This document shows positions 20,476 through 32,045 of a stretch of 64,000 nt of DNA, in pieces. Each line of letters opens with the position of its first letter. Positions within the stretch are counted from its first letter, which is position 1. The translations under genes and the position numbers were made by a program. The notes below the pieces were generated by a model. It saw nothing but the letters and a program-made list of their open reading frames with translations, was not told the origin of the DNA and made no database searches. Origin of the DNA: Incurvaria masculella (lineage: Eukaryota > Arthropoda > Insecta > Lepidoptera > Incurvariidae); contig OX335656.1 of assembly GCA_946894095.1 (NCBI GenBank), positions 7,331,001 to 7,395,000 on the forward strand, in the 5' to 3' direction.

Positions 20476-23400
20476 TCAGCTCGATTCCTTCTCCTTCGAC
20501 TCTGCAACACAACATTCGACATTGAATCACCATAAAAGTGTGTACAAGCGTGCGTCGAATTCAAAAGATAGAAGAACTTAGTTTACTATAAATATATTCC
20601 TATTCATAAAAATGAACTAGTGGCTCCATGAGCTGTAGACGAATAAGTATTTTTGAACATTTGTCATTTTAAAAAAAATGTTTTACAAAAACTGCCTAAA
20701 CTAAAACAATCTACATAATTATCGAACCTGCTCACCCCTTGCAGCAGTGCGCGCATTGATTGACACCTGTTTACTAATAATATAAAAATAAATATTTCTC
20801 ATAGGTTTTCCAATAGTGACACTGCTATAGACAATTCAATACACCAAGGTTTTATAAATAAACATCATCACGGGTGCCATTTCTGGCTCCAATACACGAT
20901 ACTCCGAGACCTATTTACAGCAATTACAAACAATTCGGACCGTTTGTGTATGCGGAAACAAAACAGCAAGCATGGAACAAATGACATTAATTTTAGTAGT
21001 TCACCTCAAGTTCGAATGTAATTAATTGCTCTAAGCTGAACTTGTATTTTTAACTGGGGGACTTTCAATGGTTTGTGAAAAGCACGATGGAACTATGCTT
21101 TAGAAACGTCAAAAAGTGACATTGACAGTAGCACACACATTGCCCTACCTCCAAAGCATGAGCACTGTACGACATGGCGTGATGCAGTGATGACATATTG
21201 ATGATGCCATTTTGAGAGCTATAAGCGCGAATGAGACCAGTTGTGAATGCACTTTCAGTAACGTTGAAATCGGAACACAACCTAGGTGGTATAGTTAAGC
21301 CCGCCCCGATTGGTACCACCACATTGGATAAAACTATGGTTGAAGCAGCAATGAAAAATTGTCAGTGTTTTCCACCCAGTTCGGTGTAGCAGTGCTCCTG
21401 AAGGGAAGGTCCTGGCATGGCACCCAATTCCTTCGGCAAAGTGGCATATTGGGCTTATATCATGACGGTGGTAAGCCATCCATGTGCGGTTCCAAAAAAA
21501 AAAACGATACGAAAGTAGAAATTAATGTGAAGAGACCTTCTTCGCTGTTGCCGTTGGTGACGGCCTCCTCCTTCTCCCCGTTCTCCGCCGGCTTCTTCTC
21601 CTCCGCCTTGTCCTCCTTCTCTTTCTTCTCCTCGGAGCTATGCTTCTTGTCCTTGCCCGCCTTGCCCTTGGCGGGCGTCGCCGGCTTGGGCTTCGGCTCC
21701 AGCGAGGGGTCCAGCACCAGCTTGCCCACGTTCTTGCGGTCGTGCATCTTCTGCATCGCCTCCGCCACCTGACCGACACCATCACAAATGAACTGAAGGA
21801 ATTTCATTGATTTAAGAGTGTAAAATTAATTCTGTGTATGATTGTTTTATCTTTTTTTTCCAATTATGTTAGTAGAATAATATACCTCCCTACACTACAG
21901 CATGAGACGGTTCCTTCTTCTTCCAAGCGGCCATACAAGCACTAGGCAATGCACAGCGAGGAAGGAAGGACGGGAGTAGCAACAGAAGTTCGTTTGTATG
22001 GGGGTGGCGTAGACATACATGCAATGATGATAGCGCCGGCATTATGTCAATCACTACCGCTCACTATGTCAATTCGCTCACTATCAATGTTTTCGAGTTC
22101 CAATGACACGTAAGAACTTCTCAGAATGCTACTTACTCACTGGCAATACAGGGTCATTGATATATTGGTTGGATTGACCCAGTTGCGAACACGCACTTCA
22201 CGGCTATACCAGCCAGTCATAAAGGGAAGGTCCTGTCATGGCACCTTATTCCTTCGGAAATGTGGTGTATTGGGCTAATATCATAACGGTAGTTGTCATG
22301 TCAGGTTGCATAAAAAAAAGCCCCGATAGGCTCTCGTTCTGTCATGGGCAGGTGAGCGAGCTACTTACGTCCTCGAGCGCCCAGGTGGAGTCGACGAGCG
22401 GCTTGACCTTGCCCTGCGCCCACAGCGCGAACACGCGCTCCACGGCGGCGCGCACCAGCTCCGCACCGCCGTGCTGGAACAGCAGGTGGCGCAGGTTCAA
22501 CCCCGCCAGGCTTTTGTTCTCGTCGAACAGCTTGATCGGCGAGACCTTGTCGACCTGCCACCACTGCAACAAGTGCATACCACACGACTTGTGTAAGCCC
22601 ATGAAACAATATAAACGACAAAGTTGCATAGTGATATAGATCTGTAATTTTATTCCACAAACAGTAATCACAGGGACAGTTGATGATTGTGTCTTGCGGT
22701 ACAAGCCCACTTCCTCTTCTCGTTTTCGCTGTTGACATCGACGCCCACTTCAAATATATCTGCCAATCTGCATTCTGCATATTTCTGAATATTTATGCGT
22801 TCACGATCATTCCAAATTACTAATATTTGGTATCACAACATTAGGGACGTTACTAGAAACTGTTCACATATCTTACAAAGTATGCATGATTGAAAGCTTG
22901 GTTGCCGTATGTATATGCTGTCGTACTGTACATCAAACTGTCATTAGCATGGTTATACTGTGGTCCAGCGATCGCGTGCATTGTGATTCCAAAATAAGTA
23001 TGGCTATCTGGAGAAATCACTATCCGAGGCTCACTGTGGTTCTAGAATCTATGATTATAGCCTTTCGCATCCTCACATTCATTTTGATTTGGATATAGTA
23101 GTGGTATTGTTATATGTGGCTGTGAGCAGTAATATCAATACAGCCTTACCACATGTATACAACACTCGGAATGTAGAATGAACATGCAATTCGGAATGTA
23201 GGGCCGTCTATGGTTTATAAGCTTTATCATTCAACTCGCATCCGACGTCCATACTGGATGATTGGATACGGATCGATTGCCCATGCCCCGTGAGCAGCAA
23301 AACAATATATCTTCAATTTATTTTATTTGCCATCTCAGCATAGGCCACTGCTGTTCCCCTGGATACTTGCCTAGAATTTTGAATTGGAGATTTTTTAAGC

Positions 23401-26400
23401 AAATGTGTCCTCGAAAATAGAAATTTCAATCATACACTTTCTCCTGTCCTTTGACCAACAAGTTTCCTTTTTTATAAATTAGCTCTAACATCTCAAATCC
23501 CTTTTCGCGCTAACATTATTTGCCCTGATTCTTCATCTAACGCGCAAGTTTGCTTGGCTTATTCATCAGTGCAAATGATCTTAAACTGTGATATACGTCT
23601 CACTGTCTTCACAAGTCTGTATTTATTGAAATTAAAACTAATACTTACGGCGCGAGCAGCACTGAAGAAACTCTTGGTCTCACCGGTGACAATGTTTGAG
23701 GACCCTGAGGACAAACGGTTTTGGATGAAGTCACAATATGTTACGCCAATGTGTCAATCAGTAGATAATGTTTGTGTCACTCAATAAGAATATCCTATTC
23801 TGAAAAATAAGGAAAAATCTTGAATAAGTACCGCTTATTTTGGGGATTGGTTCGTCAATGTAGATGGCGCCATAGTCGTTCGGTGTTTCTGCATGTAGAG
23901 TTGGTCTAAGCAAACTGGTTGCGTGCCCACGAGCTGGGGCCCTACGTCACAGCCCACGTGATGAGAAGGCGTAGCTACAGCTGTCGCGACTAAGTGCTGG
24001 CCGTGTTGTCGACAAATGGTGCGCAATAATTTTGTTTGTATGGATAGAAATGGTGATCTCAACATTATGCATAATTTTGTCATTATTAAAATTAAAAGTA
24101 TTGAAATCCATGCAAAATTTATGAGATTAAATACATAACTTCCTAATGTGCTCGCCACTATGGTTACGCCATAATTTAAAGGTGTTATAGTGGAAATAGT
24201 TACGAACTACTGTGGCGCCGTCTACGTATGTAGACGTACACAGCCCCATAAACTAACCATGTGCTGGGGAGGGAGTTTTTAAAGGAAATTCAATACATCT
24301 TTTGCATTATCTTTAAATTTTAGTATTTTATGTATTTGTTCTTAAATCACTTTAGTCAAAATTGCATGGTGGCAAAAATAATTGTGATTGCGTGTTATTT
24401 GATGACATGACAGAGAAGGTCTTTTTCAGAACTGTCTCGTAATGTTCTGTCTCGTCACTTTGTATAAATTTTCCTTTCTAAAATAAGGTTGACTTTATTA
24501 TGAAGTAGGTAAAAGTATAGAGATGAGATAATTACCATAAAGGATGTAGCGTCCCATTGGCTTGAGCAGCGAGTAGCCACGGTTGCACTCCTCCCCGCAG
24601 AGGCAGTCCAGCACTATGTCCACACCGTCCGGAGACACCCTGCACACACCACACCCACACTCTTACACTCGCCATCACTTAACAGACAGCTGGGGTATTT
24701 CTGTCCATTTTTTTCCTTAATTTGAGTTGAAGTAGTGCCATCTAAATTTGAAAGCTATATTTAACTGTGTGCTTCAGCAGAAACCGTTCAACTGTCCTAA
24801 TTATCCGTTTCAGGACAAAATCAGACAGAAAAACGTGGCAATGAGCCAGCCCAAACGCGAAAATGAATAAGAGCAGAGAGAAATGGCACTTTGACATTAC
24901 ACAAACAGCAATCCTTTTCATCTCCTAACAAAAACGTACAAAACCAAATAATTTCTAACTAAATTGGTTATTTCATTGTCGACTGGTTTTTTACACCTTT
25001 TTCTTAAAGTAAAATCAACAGCACAAACCCAATTAAAAAAAATATATAAAACTTGTATGAAAGTGAATAACATTTGTACTTTTTCTGGAAGCTTATGGAA
25101 TAAGGAATCTAAAGAAGAACCCGCAAAGTTTCTTTGCGGGTTCTTCTTTACTGGGTTGATCGAATCCGCGGATCTTTGTGACGTAACTTGGTGTAGTTTG
25201 ACTACCAAAAAGTTTAAATAAATGAAATGAAATAAAGTTATTTCCATAATTTGTATGCCAAGTGTTTTACTTTTTTTTTTATTTAAATAAGATTATGGAT
25301 ATTTTGAATGCATTTTTTTAAGTAGTCTTTCATTAATCAGTTATTAGAAAATCGCTGATATAATGCCCAGATGTAGTAGTCATTTTACAATCATCACTTT
25401 TTCATAATAACACAGAATATAAAAAAAAAAACTTAAAACTTAAATAACTCAAAAACTATTGATTTTAGACCCCATTTCACGGAGCCAAATTTGTTGCAAA
25501 TTAGCTCTAGAATGACCACTTAGAAGGAATGTTTCGAATTACCAAACACCCTGCATAAGTAACCTTGCGTAATTAAATGATAAAAATGTAATTTCCGCAA
25601 TAACATCCTGAGCAGCTACGTATCTACATATTTCGACTTCAATAAGTGCAAGACGATGGGTTTATGCATCGCTTTATAACCTCTTGACTTCTGTTATTTA
25701 TAGTAGATCAGTCACTCTGGGCCGCTCATGCAAGAAGTGAGTATTACTGCAACAGGAATGTACACTCTCCCGAAAACTGAAGTATTTCCTCTCGCTCTCC
25801 CGAGTGACCATTATTTTGGACGTCATCTATCCCAGGACATTTTCAATGCAGGTAGTTGAACAGTCAAACAATATTCCGCTTATGCATATCAATTTTCATT
25901 CAGGACATTTTCAATCTAGGTAGTTGAACATTCAAGCAATATTCCGCTTGTAGGGTTACTATCTCTAAAATTTGGCAAACAGGACAAGATGTGAAAATAC
26001 GAGTGAAAACCCCGGATATTAGAGCCGAGAACCCGGACATGTCAACAGGTTTTTTAAAAAGTGTAATAAAAAAACAGTTAAAAATATCATTAATCACCTT
26101 TTCATTTATTTAAAAATTATTTTTTTTTTAATACCACACAACTACCGTTTTGATATTAGCCCAATACGCCACATTCCTGAAGAAATAGGTGCCAGGACCT
26201 TCCCTTTATGAGCACGGCTACATTGAACTGGATGGAAAACACGGACAATTTTTCCTTGCCGCTTTGACCATATTTTCATCCAATGCGATGGTACCAACCA
26301 GGGCGGGCTTAAACCCTACCACCTAGTAGGGGAAGGGGACCTTCAGTTTTACATGGAGCAGCTCGCATTCGTGACGAAATGCACTTATAAAACTCGTAAA

Positions 26401-29400
26401 GAGAAAGACAGTGGTCGGAATTGAACCCAGGCCTCTAGTACGCTAGGCCAGTCCCCGCGCCACTAGGCTACGAGCCGTGATCTTTTATCTTTATTTGAAA
26501 TGTACCTACCTAATGAAACAGAACATTATTACAGTATGTTACAAATTGTTTTACAAATCAGTATGATACTGATAGTAAAGCCTTTAAATCTATAAACCCG
26601 GAGTATAATTGAAGCCCCGCCCGGACGCTTCAAACCAGGACAAATCCGGGGAAGCGCGGACGGATGGCAACCCTACGCTTATGCATAATAATTTTCATTT
26701 GTTTCATTTCATTGCTGCAGGTTACTTAGAGCTTACTTTATCTTTTGAAATGGTATGTTACAATCGGAATATTTTTTAGTATTTTTATTACCACAAGTAT
26801 TGAAACATACAAATAAATGGTAATATTTGCTATGCAACATATTAGGTTTGATTGGAATTGATATTTTTGCATGTGAATTCCTTTTCATGGAATTGTTAGA
26901 ATGGGATACACTCCCCCTGTATGGTCCTGTCTGTCAGGTATTATGCGACTATAACACAAATCTTACATTATTATTATTATTATTCACAGTATACATTATT
27001 AATCAAAGCTTAGGTTTATATATTTTAAAACAAAAATACAAAAACGAAGCCTTAAGGGTGTTCCGAACCATACAAAGTGGTTTGTACACAGAACGCAAAA
27101 AATATTGCACTTTAAGCCACGAATTAATTATATATGATAAATGTAACCATAATAGTTATGGCAAAAACATTTTCACAATTTCAGGTTAAAAGGTTTTGTT
27201 GTAATTAGCGTTTAGAAGTTTTACACCGTTAGATGGCGCTGTTAAATAATAATCTTATTTTTAAAAAAATAACAAAACCAATAAACCTGCAATTTTGAAA
27301 ATGTTTTCGCCGCAGCTACTACAGCTATATTTAGCATTTATAATGAATTCATGGCTTAAAGTGCAATACTTTTTGTGATATGTGTACAAACAACTTTGTA
27401 TGGGTCGGAACAGCCTTAAACAATATAAACCTAAAACTAGATAGAACCTTATTATTATTATGTTATTTATATCACTAGCAGCTTGAAGCTGATGCGTGAA
27501 AATATTTTTCCCGGAGTGCACTCGTTTATATTTTAAGTTTTAAAATTGGTATTACTAATTACTTATCATTCACTTTATATATTTATTTTGATTTTATTGA
27601 TTTATTATAGATATTAGATTACATCAAGTGAGTAATTAAGGTCGGTATTATTTGATTTTTTATCCATGTAAATAGTTAGCTCGCTAATATTAATTTAACC
27701 AGAGTTTTATGCATAATGTGACCTACCTAAATTCATATCTGAAAATTTTATTTTTTCCCACATATATATACACATATAAAACCATCGAATATGCCAGCAG
27801 GTCAAGATATTTTTGATTCAGTAAACAATGCTATTCCAGATTAAAGATGAGTCGTGCATGGAACATTCCTCGGAGTTAACCAATCAAAATGTTTACCCAC
27901 GAGTGGCGCATCCAATAATAAAACACTTTGGGTCAAATTGAATTTAATTGAAACTCACAAGACATCCCGCCAACTTCTTAATAACCGGACACACAACCAT
28001 ATTTCCAGAGAAGTACGGAGAGTAGGTAGCGAGTACAATGCCGCTGTTACAAGAGCCAGCACTTACATTCCGATGCACAGTAGCTGCAAATGGCCGATTA
28101 ATGTTTTTACGACTATAAATAGCTGGGGTTATTTTTATGCTGGAACTGGATGGCTCTCCAGAACGTAAACATTCTTCTCTTCCCGACTACGATAACGTAA
28201 ACAAACCAGAGAAGTTATGGTCCATTAAGAGAGATAGTTTTATATTTTTTAATCTATAAACTTTGGTTTGCTCCTCATTGGAATGCGGTTCATACCATTA
28301 TAACCCTTTCTGTTTTATGAGATCATCAAAAAAAATCTTTTTGGATGCATTTGGATCAATGTATAAATCTGTCAATATAGACTAACAATACTAGCAAATC
28401 CAGAAAAAAAACATGAAAATTGTCGAAAAAAAACACAAACTTTAGACTTATTACATGAATAAAAAAAAACAAGTGCACCACCAGTTACCAACTTCAATGT
28501 ACAATCTTCGGATTTAGCCCCCATTGCACGAAGTGACGGCCGAGTTAATCAATGTTCAAACACATCATTTTTAGTGAACCGCACGGTTCCATACTGTCCA
28601 TACATACATCGACCCTTAAGCTGCTAGTGCTAGTTAGTTGGGCAAAATATTTTCCGCACTAAGCCTACTTCACAGAGAGGCCATCGTGCGTAGCAAAAGT
28701 GATTATGTAAGCCATCCCAGCTCGTCCCCAGAAGTCCAGCATACCTTTTACATTCCCACAGGCCTCTGTAAGGGATCCTGGTGCTCCCATGGTCTGCCCC
28801 TGTTGGTCGGACACACTCTTGCACTCTAACAGTAAATGGGCGGTTGCCTCCGTTGTCTCCAAGCAGCCATGACATAGAGGGCTGGCCGTTACCCCCAAGT
28901 TATGGAGGTGTTTGTTGAGTGAACAATGTCCTGTCATTGTTCCCAAGATCATTTCTCTTGCAAAAGCTTGTGTGTGAGGCGCTCACGCCGAAGACGTTCA
29001 CGTTCTGCACTGTCATACCGCTGCAGTGCGTCTGTTGAGAACTATAGTGCGTTGGGCTACTCACTTCCTGACTTCGCTGGGGTAGTCGCTGCCGCGCTCC
29101 AGCAGGTGGTCGATGTTGGCGTTGTTGGCTCGTAGCGCCTCGTGCTTGCTCTTGGAGCACACGCCGAACACGGTCACATTCTCAACTGTCTTGGCCAGCT
29201 GAGCCACTGCCTGGCCCTGCAACGGAAATACTTTGATGACAACGTTCTGAGAGGAGACATACGATAATCCATAGGGATTTCCTTATTTTCCATGGCATTG
29301 AAACTAAATAAGTTTAAAAATTTAAGAGCTTAGTACAGTGGCTGTCCATGTCGTTTTGGACAAGGACGGGCCGATGGGTACTAGACGGTACGGGAAGTAC

Positions 29401-30330
29401 ATTAACCGGTAGGTACGTACCACTCCACCGCCGGCCGAGTGCAGCAGCAAACTCTTCCCGGGCGTCAGGTTGGCCATCTCGAAGAGCAGTAGGTAGGCCA
29501 CCGCGTAGTTGGTGGTGATGGCCGTGGCGTCGAGCGCGCTCATGCCAGCCGGCAGCTTGTACACGTAGCGCGCCGGCACCGCCGCCAGCTCCGCCCACGC
29601 ACGGTACTCGGGCAGAGCCACCACAGCGTCGCCCACCTGCCACAGACACGCACAGTATTACGACTGCCAGCTCGCTTTAAGTTCGTAGATTATCATTGTT
29701 CGCATGTGCATGAACCCTTGTTCTGTGGAAGTGAAGTGCCACGCCAGAGAGGACGGCGACTTGCTAGCCGCCGGCAATCCAAGGGCTCTGCTGCTGGTGA
29801 GTAACGCTCAAGACCTAGAAAACCTTTTGTTTTCTGAGATTCCAAACACCTGATGTTAGGATATCAAATATAAAGTAAATTGAAACAGTGGTTTTCAAGT
29901 GATAGTAATATACGTTTGGGGAGAGTTTTTTTTTTGTTCAGGGCCCCACTTTAATTTGTAGCGGCATTTCATGATTTAGCCTGGTCTTCACCAAGTGCTG
30001 ATTTGTTTTAATCGACACTTAAAGGTCCTTTATAACTAAAGTACTGATTACATTGTACTGGTATTGATTGCAAGCTGCTAAGAAAGGCCCCTAATATGTG
30101 GCGATTCAGATCAGCAGTAGGTGAAAAAGGCCCTTAGATAGATAAGTAGCAATACCCTGGGTATGTAGATAGAGTTAAGTGGGTAGACAGTAGGGTATAC
30201 CTTGAAGTTATCAACACCTTCGCCGACCTGCTCCACCTCGCCGGCGCACTCGAAGCCGAGGATGAAGGGCGTCTTGGGTGGCGAGTCGATGGCGCCTTGT
30301 CGCACGATCAAGTCTTGGAAGTTCAGCCCG
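20476..30330 (-). CDS. VAT1: VAT1-like quinone oxidoreductase family protein, N-terminus not found
   Basis: A homolog of synaptic vesicle membrane protein VAT-1, a zinc-independent medium-chain dehydrogenase/reductase. Exons in transcript order: 30330-30201, 29636-29421, 29216-29065, 24639-24536, 23704-23649, 22563-22369, 21768-21537, 20501-20476 (stop TGA). Phases agree throughout, giving 369 residues. The first exon starts in GLNFQDLIVRQG, the family's GLNFxDL signature. HSAGGGV plus GQAVAQL across the next junction is the NADP-binding glycine motif. Then come VENVTVFG, GVDIVLDCL, KPMGRYILYG and GKVKPLVDSTW. The tail after KNVGKLVL is a ~60-residue Lys/Glu-rich extension. The exon encoding the first GroES-fold strands (about 40-70 residues) was not found upstream. 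The 21537 donor is GTCTCT, which is weak. Confidence 0.9.
21281..21504 (+). mobile_element. SINE body and tail in VAT1 intron
   Basis: It matches the shared SINE body (CCCGCCCCGATTGGTACC) to the A-tail at 21494-21504. It lies 32 bp beyond the 3' end of the penultimate VAT1 exon, on the opposite strand, so it sits close to that exon's weak donor. Confidence 0.85.
22199..22320 (+). mobile_element. SINE 3' fragment in VAT1 intron
   Basis: AAAGGGAAGGTCCTGTCATGG through GGTTGCATAAAAAAAAG matches the tRNA-headed SINE's 3' half. It ends 48 bp past a VAT1 exon. Confidence 0.8.
23850..24040 (+). repeat. Interspersed repeat X, copy 1
   Basis: CTACGTCACAGCCCACGTGA and the adjacent GGTCTAAGCAAACTGG recur inverted at 31640-31818. 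The nature of the repeat is unknown. Confidence 0.65.
25110..25236 (+). mobile_element. LINE 3' end with perfect hairpin, copy 2
   Basis: A 19-bp perfect stem (AAAGAAGAACCCGCAAAG with TTT loop and its complement, 25110-25150) is followed by TGACGTAACTTGGTGTAG and GTTTAAATAAATGAAATG. The latter part is shared with 4205-4290. A stem-loop next to an A-rich terminus is typical of the 3' end that a LINE RT recognises. Confidence 0.6.
25831..25950 (+). repeat. 72-bp tandem duplication
   Basis: GGACATTTTCAATGCAGGTAG and GGACATTTTCAATCTAGGTAG start two adjacent copies. The second is interrupted after CCGCTT by the element at 25951-26676 and resumes at 26677 with GCTTATGC. Confidence 0.8.
25951..26676. 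mobile_element. Non-autonomous DNA transposon with GTAGGGTTGC ends
   Basis: Ends are GTAGGGTTACTATC and, on the reverse strand, GTAGGGTTGCCATCC; the flank GCTT is present on both sides. It contains CCGGATATTAGAGCCGAG and CAAATCCGGGGAAGCG but no gene. A tRNA-headed SINE (26121-26478) is nested in it. Superfamily not determined. Confidence 0.7.
26121..26478 (-). mobile_element. tRNA-headed SINE
   Basis: Minus-strand copy with the A-tail at 26121-26130, the shared body, then a tRNA-like head: B-box-like GGTTCAATTCC (complement near 26420) and CGGCTCGTAGCCTAGTGG at its 5' end. Nearly full length, with small deletions. Confidence 0.87.
27005..27450. mobile_element. Fold-back MITE in VAT1 intron
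   Basis: Arms of ~150 bp: GTATTGCACTTTAAGCCATG on the complement of 27340-27375 mirrors ATATTGCACTTTAAGCCACG at 27110-27122, and TTAGGTTTATAT occurs at both outer ends. The spacer is ~90 bp. It is diverged and non-coding. Confidence 0.75.
28512..28612. mobile_element. Harbinger-like MITE end fragment
   Basis: TTAGCCCCCATTGCACGAAG followed by CGAGTTAATCAATGTTCAAAC matches the complement of 42545-42625, which ends CTTCGTGCAACCGGGGC then TTA. The CCGGTTGCACG-type terminus is shared with the elements at 2372 and 17697. Confidence 0.55.
28630..28975 (-). pseudogene. LINE RNase H / C-terminal fragment
   Basis: The minus strand encodes MTGHCSLNKHLHNLGVTASP then LCHGCLETTEATAHLLLEC. This is the LTGH-x-LN-xHL segment with a C-x2-C zinc-like motif found at the C-terminus of R1/jockey-like LINE ORF2. 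Stops follow. It sits 90 bp from a VAT1 exon. Confidence 0.75.
29836..29955. mobile_element. Half copy of the TTAA-flanked MITE
   Basis: ACAGTGGTTTTCAAGTGATAG and AATATAAAGTAAATTGAA match the right half of 14260-14627, with a short T-run insertion. Confidence 0.65.
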
Positions 30331-30838
30331 CTGCAACAATGTAAACGCGACACTTATTCAGGTGTTCCTTTATAGTCCAGAGAATAGAGGGGAGTTACCT
30401 CACAAAAGGTCTGGTAGTTTGTTGATCTGTTGTCTAGGATGATTAGTAAGTGTTTAAAATGGAAAATGGAAAATTCTCATCCCCCTCTCCGGCACTGCCG
30501 CCATCTTGGAGAAACAAAAAAACAACTGCATGCTGTTCAGATTTTTGTTTTTATCTTTTTTTTCGTTATATCTATATATTATCGGAATAAAGTTCCGCTC
30601 AATGTTGTGGAGAATAAAATTTCCTACAATTTAGGATTTACATTTTCTTTCTATACCTAGTTACGGAGATATTAACCTTATTAAAAAAATCCAATATCCA
30701 CACCACGGAGGATAGAGATAGAGAGGAGATGTTTTTAACTCATATTACTAAGGATCGCAGCGTGACACTGTGCGGGGAAGCGGGGGGAAAATCGCTTCAT
30801 GGTGGGGTCATGCACCGCCCATTTTTGCGAAATCCATC

Positions 30839-31243
30839 TTTTTTTTTTTTATGCGACCTGACATGGATGGCTAATACCACACAACTACCGTTATGATATT
30901 AGCCCAATACACCACATTCCCGAAGGAATTAGGTGCCATGCCAGGACCTTCCCTTTATGAGCACGGCTTCATTGAACTGGATGGAAAACACGGACAATTC
31001 TTCATTGCCGCTTCGACCATCTTTTCATCCAATGCGATGGTACCAACCCGGGCGGGCTTAAACCCTACCACCTAGTAAGGGAAGGGGACCTACAGTTTTA
31101 CATGGATTCCGAACCATGGAGCAGCTCGCATTCGTGACGAAAATGCATTTATCGAACTCTGAAAGAGAAAGACAGTGGTGCAAGTTGGTACTGAACGGTC
31201 TCTGGTACGCTAGGCCAGTCCCCGCGCCACTAGGCTACGAGCC
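30839..31243 (-). mobile_element. tRNA-headed SINE, full length
   Basis: A-tail at 30839-30850, body, then GAGAAAGACAGTGGTGC and a tRNA-like head whose 5' end reads CGGCTCGTAGCCTAGTGGCG (A-box-like TAGCCTAGTGG). Its body is the same as that of the 5S-headed SINE at 4553. It lies upstream of the first found VAT1 exon. Confidence 0.9.
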
Positions 31244-31639
31244 GCTCTACCGAAAGAATCGATATTCTGGTAGCAGCTATTCCGAGAGCTATTCTTAGTG
31301 GTTACAAGACTACAACAAGACGGCACCTTTTAAATTTTACTGAGTGTTTTTTCTATAAAAAAACTTTCGAAATTTAAATATATGCCTTCCCGCGGATTCA
31401 AATCATTTTAATTTAAAAATGTAATAAAACTTTTGCATCATGAGATCAACATTTCTTACCGTAAAAACAAAAAGGAAAGCGCGCCATCTATCGGCACATA
31501 GCGAGAGCGATACATCGATACAATGCTCGAATATTGACTCAAATTATAAAATATGAAGTGTTTTACTGACAAATAAAACGTAATTCCAACTACAAACTTA
31601 GATTATTTTGTCCTGTGTAATGTTTGCAACATTTTATAC

Positions 31640-31818
31640 AAAATCTCATCGTATAATCGACCGTTCGCTGAAAATTGCGCCGCAGACCATAATATTGTCC
31701 CACAACCTAACACCGCCAGCGCCATGTCGCGAATGTCGCTAAGCCACGCCTTCTCATCACGTGGGCTGTGACGTAGCGACCCACTTGGTGGACACAGATC
31801 CAGTTTGCTTAGACCATC
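31640..31818 (-). repeat. Interspersed repeat X, copy 2
   Basis: TCACGTGGGCTGTGACGTAG and CCAGTTTGCTTAGACC are the complement of the 23850-24040 segment. Confidence 0.65.
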
Positions 31819-31904
31819 TCCTCTCTACCTCTATCCTCCGTGGTCCACACTTTCCAGAAATTTGAAAAACAGTTACGGCCTATTTTTTTATGTTTTTTTT
31901 TTGT

Positions 31905-32045
31905 TAAGCGTGGCATATGGCGTACGCCAGGACCTAAAGGTGCCCGACGACGCCCATGGGTTTTCGAACATTCAGGGGGGCTGCCATAACCATGCCGGCC
32001 GGCCAGGTGCTTCTTCTCACCACGTTTGAAGGACCCCAGGTCGTA
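31905..32045 (+). repeat. Interspersed repeat Y, copy 2
   Basis: GCCCGACGACGCCCATGGG and AACCATGCCGGCCGGCCAGG match the copy at 4055-4170. A run of T and GCGTGGCATATGGCGTACGCC precede it. Confidence 0.5.

Noticed and set aside
21522..21785. Arginine-rich minus-strand frame
   Set aside because: Out-of-frame shadow of the Lys/Glu-rich VAT1 exon; the in-frame reading fits splice phases on both sides.
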